Shown piece after piece: positions 29,336-31,279 of a DNA stretch of 31,279 nucleotides. Positions within the stretch are counted from its first letter, which is position 1. Every line of letters begins with the position of its first letter. A program made the position numbers and the translations under genes. The DNA comes from Candidatus Aminicenantes bacterium UBA2199 (lineage in GTDB: Bacteria > Acidobacteriota > Aminicenantia > UBA2199): positions 1 to 31,279 of the forward strand of contig DCVB01000041.1 in assembly GCA_002327965.1 (NCBI GenBank). The letters are read 5' to 3'. The notes beneath the pieces were generated by a model. That model was given only the letters and a program-made list of their open reading frames with translations. It searched no databases and was not told the origin of the DNA.

Positions 29336-30514
29336 CTAATTGATCCTGGGAGCCTGGTATTCCCTGTCCGGGTCCAGCCTATGGACATAGGGCCCTTCCC
29401 ACAGGGAGAGAAACAGCCGGTCGAGGACGCGGGCGATGTCGGGATGCTTCAGGATGACCTCCACGTTGCGCGAGCGGAAAAAATAATCGTAGCCCCAATT
29501 GCTCGTCCCCACCCAGCAGACATCGTCGTCGACGCGCATGACCTTGGAGTGGACGACGCGGGCATAGGGAATGAAGCCGCGGGCGGCCGGCGGGATGACG
29601 GCGAACCTCACCTCGATGTTCGGCACCAGGGCCAGTCCCTTCAGCCCCGCGACCTGCGAGGGGCGCAGGTTCCAGTCCGCAACCAGCAGGCGCACGCTGA
29701 CGCCGCGGCCCGCCGCCCGGCGCAACGCCTCATCGATGGGCACGAACCGGCCCTTGGGCGTTTCCACGCTGTAAGAAAGCAGCTGCACGGTGACCCGCTG
29801 CCGGGAACTGTCCAGCAGTCGGATCAGCTCCTCCAGGGCATTGCCTACACCGGGCGGATTGAATTCCGCCGGGCTGGCCACGAGCCGCGCGTCTTTGGGA
29901 AATCGGACGGGCGGCGTTGCGGTCGGTTCGCGGTACGCCGCGGCATCGCCGCCGCTGTAACGCCAATCGGCCTCGAAGATATTCGCCAATGCCCGGGCGA
30001 AACGCGGGTCGCGGATGCGCAGGCCGGTCTCGTGGATATGGGACAGCGCCCGCCAGTCGAAATTCTGGCTGCCGACGTATGCCTCGCGTCCGTCGACAAC
30101 GAAGTACTTGGCGTGCAGGATGCCGCCGTTGAGTTTCCGCCAATCGAAGTGCCGCGCCTCGATGCCCGGCTTGCCCTTCAACCGGGCCAGGGTCCCGGGA
30201 TAGGTCATGGCCATGCCCGCGTCACTGAGAATGCGCACGCGCACCCCGCGGCGGCCGGCTTCCAGTACTTCGGCGATCACCGGCTCCAGGGCCGAGCCCG
30301 GCTCGGTCGACAGGTAGAACTCGGCGACGTCCAGGGTATTGCGGGCACCGCGGATCATCTCCGGCCATACGGTCGATGCGGCCCGTGTTCCGGCGCCGCT
30401 GATTGACGTCTCGACCGGAATCGTGGTGACGACCTCGACTTCGACAGGCCCGGCCGGCATGGGTATCGCCACGGCCAGGATCAGGAGGAGAACAAGGACG
30501 TCCCGCCTGGTCAT
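29336..30514 (-). CDS. Phospholipase D superfamily protein, PLD3/PLD4-like
   Basis: A 392-residue exported protein: residues 1-21 form a signal peptide. It has two HKD motifs: HAKYFVVD (H134, K136, D141) followed by YVGSQNFDWRALSHIHETG, and HSKVMRVDD (H322, K324, D329) followed by WVGTSNWGYDYF. The GSQNFDWR tail and the ASPAEFNPPG region before the second half closely recall the PLD3/PLD4/poxvirus F13-type subfamily, in which animal PLD3/4 act as 5' exonucleases. Bacterial members may hydrolyse phospholipids or nucleic acids; activity here is not known. Its ATG overlaps the stop of the upstream gene by 4 bases (ATGA), with AGGAG before it. Confidence 0.88.
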   Translation of the reverse strand: MTRRDVLVLLLILAVAIPMPAGPVEVEVVTTIPVETSISGAGTRAASTVWPEMIRGARNTLDVAEFYLSTEPGSALEPVIAEVLEAGRRGVRVRILSDAGMAMTYPGTLARLKGKPGIEARHFDWRKLNGGILHAKYFVVDGREAYVGSQNFDWRALSHIHETGLRIRDPRFARALANIFEADWRYSGGDAAAYREPTATPPVRFPKDARLVASPAEFNPPGVGNALEELIRLLDSSRQRVTVQLLSYSVETPKGRFVPIDEALRRAAGRGVSVRLLVADWNLRPSQVAGLKGLALVPNIEVRFAVIPPAARGFIPYARVVHSKVMRVDDDVCWVGTSNWGYDYFFRSRNVEVILKHPDIARVLDRLFLSLWEGPYVHRLDPDREYQAPRIN

Positions 30515-31230
30515 GGCCTCTCCTCGATCAGTTCCGACACGGCGATCGGCCCGCCCTTGCGGTTCCTGCCGCGATAGCGGAGAAAAAGGCCGTCGCCTTT
30601 GCGGTACCAGTAGTCGCCGTGCCAGAAAACCGACAGCAGCCCGCTCAGGGAGATGCGCAGGTGGATGACCGCCACCGGTTTTCCAGCGATCTCGATCGTT
30701 TCCTCACCTTTCCGCGTCACGCTCATCTTGCCGATCTTGAGTTCTCCAGGTCCCTGGGTGCCGATGGAGCGGAACGACATGTCCTTCTTTCCCGACTGGG
30801 CAAACGGCCCCAGCCCCATCTGGAAGAGCTGGTTCCAGGGCGGACCCTTGGCGCTGAATCTCTTGTCGACCCTCTTGCCCGCAAAGCTGCCGGTGAGGAC
30901 GATGTTCTGGCCCTGGACGCGGGCGGCCAGGTCCATTCTGCGGCCGGGATCGCTGAAGGTCCAGTCCAGGGTGGCGAGGTCGGCATCGACGCGGAAGATC
31001 TGCAGCACGTCGCCACCTGGCCGCGTGGTGCGCAGATCGACCCCATATCCGCTTTCCTCGGGGGTAAAGGTCAGCACGTGCGTGGTCACGACATCCCCCT
31101 CGACCTCGCGGTAGGTCAGGGTGCCGAGGGGCAGGGAGTCCGCTGCAATCAGGTGCGGAACGAAGCCAGTCAAAAGAATAGCGCCCAGGATGCACCCAGC
31201 CGGGAATCGCCGCTTTCCTTTCAATATCAT
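30511..31230 (-). CDS. Secreted DUF3108-like envelope protein
   Basis: A 239-residue exported protein; residues 1-30 are a Sec signal peptide. The body is beta-rich, with LTYREVEGDVVTTHVLTFTP near the start and IEIAGKPVAVIHLRISLSGLL...FWHGDYWYRKGDGLFLRYRGRN near the end, resembling DUF3108-type periplasmic proteins (beta-barrel lipid- or matrix-binding fold). The assignment is weak. No clear ribosome binding site is present; a -10-like TATGAT lies 7 bases upstream, so it could be leaderless. It is translationally coupled to the PLD-like gene, suggesting a common envelope function. Confidence 0.6.
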   Translation of the reverse strand: MILKGKRRFPAGCILGAILLTGFVPHLIAADSLPLGTLTYREVEGDVVTTHVLTFTPEESGYGVDLRTTRPGGDVLQIFRVDADLATLDWTFSDPGRRMDLAARVQGQNIVLTGSFAGKRVDKRFSAKGPPWNQLFQMGLGPFAQSGKKDMSFRSIGTQGPGELKIGKMSVTRKGEETIEIAGKPVAVIHLRISLSGLLSVFWHGDYWYRKGDGLFLRYRGRNRKGGPIAVSELIEERP

Positions 31231-31279
31231 GATCGCATCATACCATGAAGAAGCAGGGGTAGAGAAAGATAAAGGGGTA

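Overview
The window is GC-rich bacterial DNA (about 60% by eye) with strong GGAGG-type ribosome binding sites, Sec and Tat signal peptides and a beta-barrel porin, so the host has a Gram-negative-type envelope. It starts inside a 16S rRNA gene read leftwards. Secreted proteins with PNGGE-type (Kre9/Knh1-like) domains, DUF6599-like, DUF362 and DUF1015 proteins, two C1 peptidases and odd heptad repeats between genes fit an uncultured lineage such as Candidatus Aminicenantes (Acidobacteriota-like). That placement is inference from gene content, not a 16S phylogeny.

Layout. 1-426: 5' end of 16S rRNA with leader, boxA and tandem promoters. 427-3735: secreted amidohydrolase and a HEPN-motif protein. 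3755-11678: mostly secreted proteins, namely three PNGGE-domain proteins, a DUF6599-like/DUF362 pair, a DUF3558-like protein and a secreted bleomycin-hydrolase-type peptidase. 11708-14758: metallophosphoesterase, nickel superoxide dismutase with a signal peptide, a membrane protein and two flavin split-barrel proteins. 14993-22221: leftward run of DUF485 protein, sodium:solute (acetate-type) symporter, porin, metallophosphoesterase, and a 960-residue Cache-PAS-PAS-CBS-nucleotidyltransferase receptor. 22561-25429: rhomboid-TPR protein and a papain-like protease, convergent on a strong terminator. 25670-31230: fRMsr, degenerate SDR, FolD, DUF1015, a PLD3-like phospholipase D family protein and a secreted DUF3108-like protein.

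How the genes work together. The 14993-22221 run looks like a carboxylate (acetate) uptake and sensing unit: porin for the outer membrane, DUF485/symporter for the inner membrane, and a receptor whose Cache domain resembles carboxylate-binding sensors but whose output is a DUF294-type nucleotidyltransferase, with a phosphoesterase gene 14 bp upstream of it. DUF1015-folD has its own good promoter and suggests one-carbon/serine metabolism. Ni-SOD and fRMsr point to oxidative-stress defence.

The most unusual structure is not in genes. Most of the larger intergenic gaps carry short arrays of a 7-base (sometimes 6-base) word, different at each locus, often as two inverted arms around a short centre. 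In at least three cases a stop codon lies in or directly against an arm. I know of no established name for these elements.
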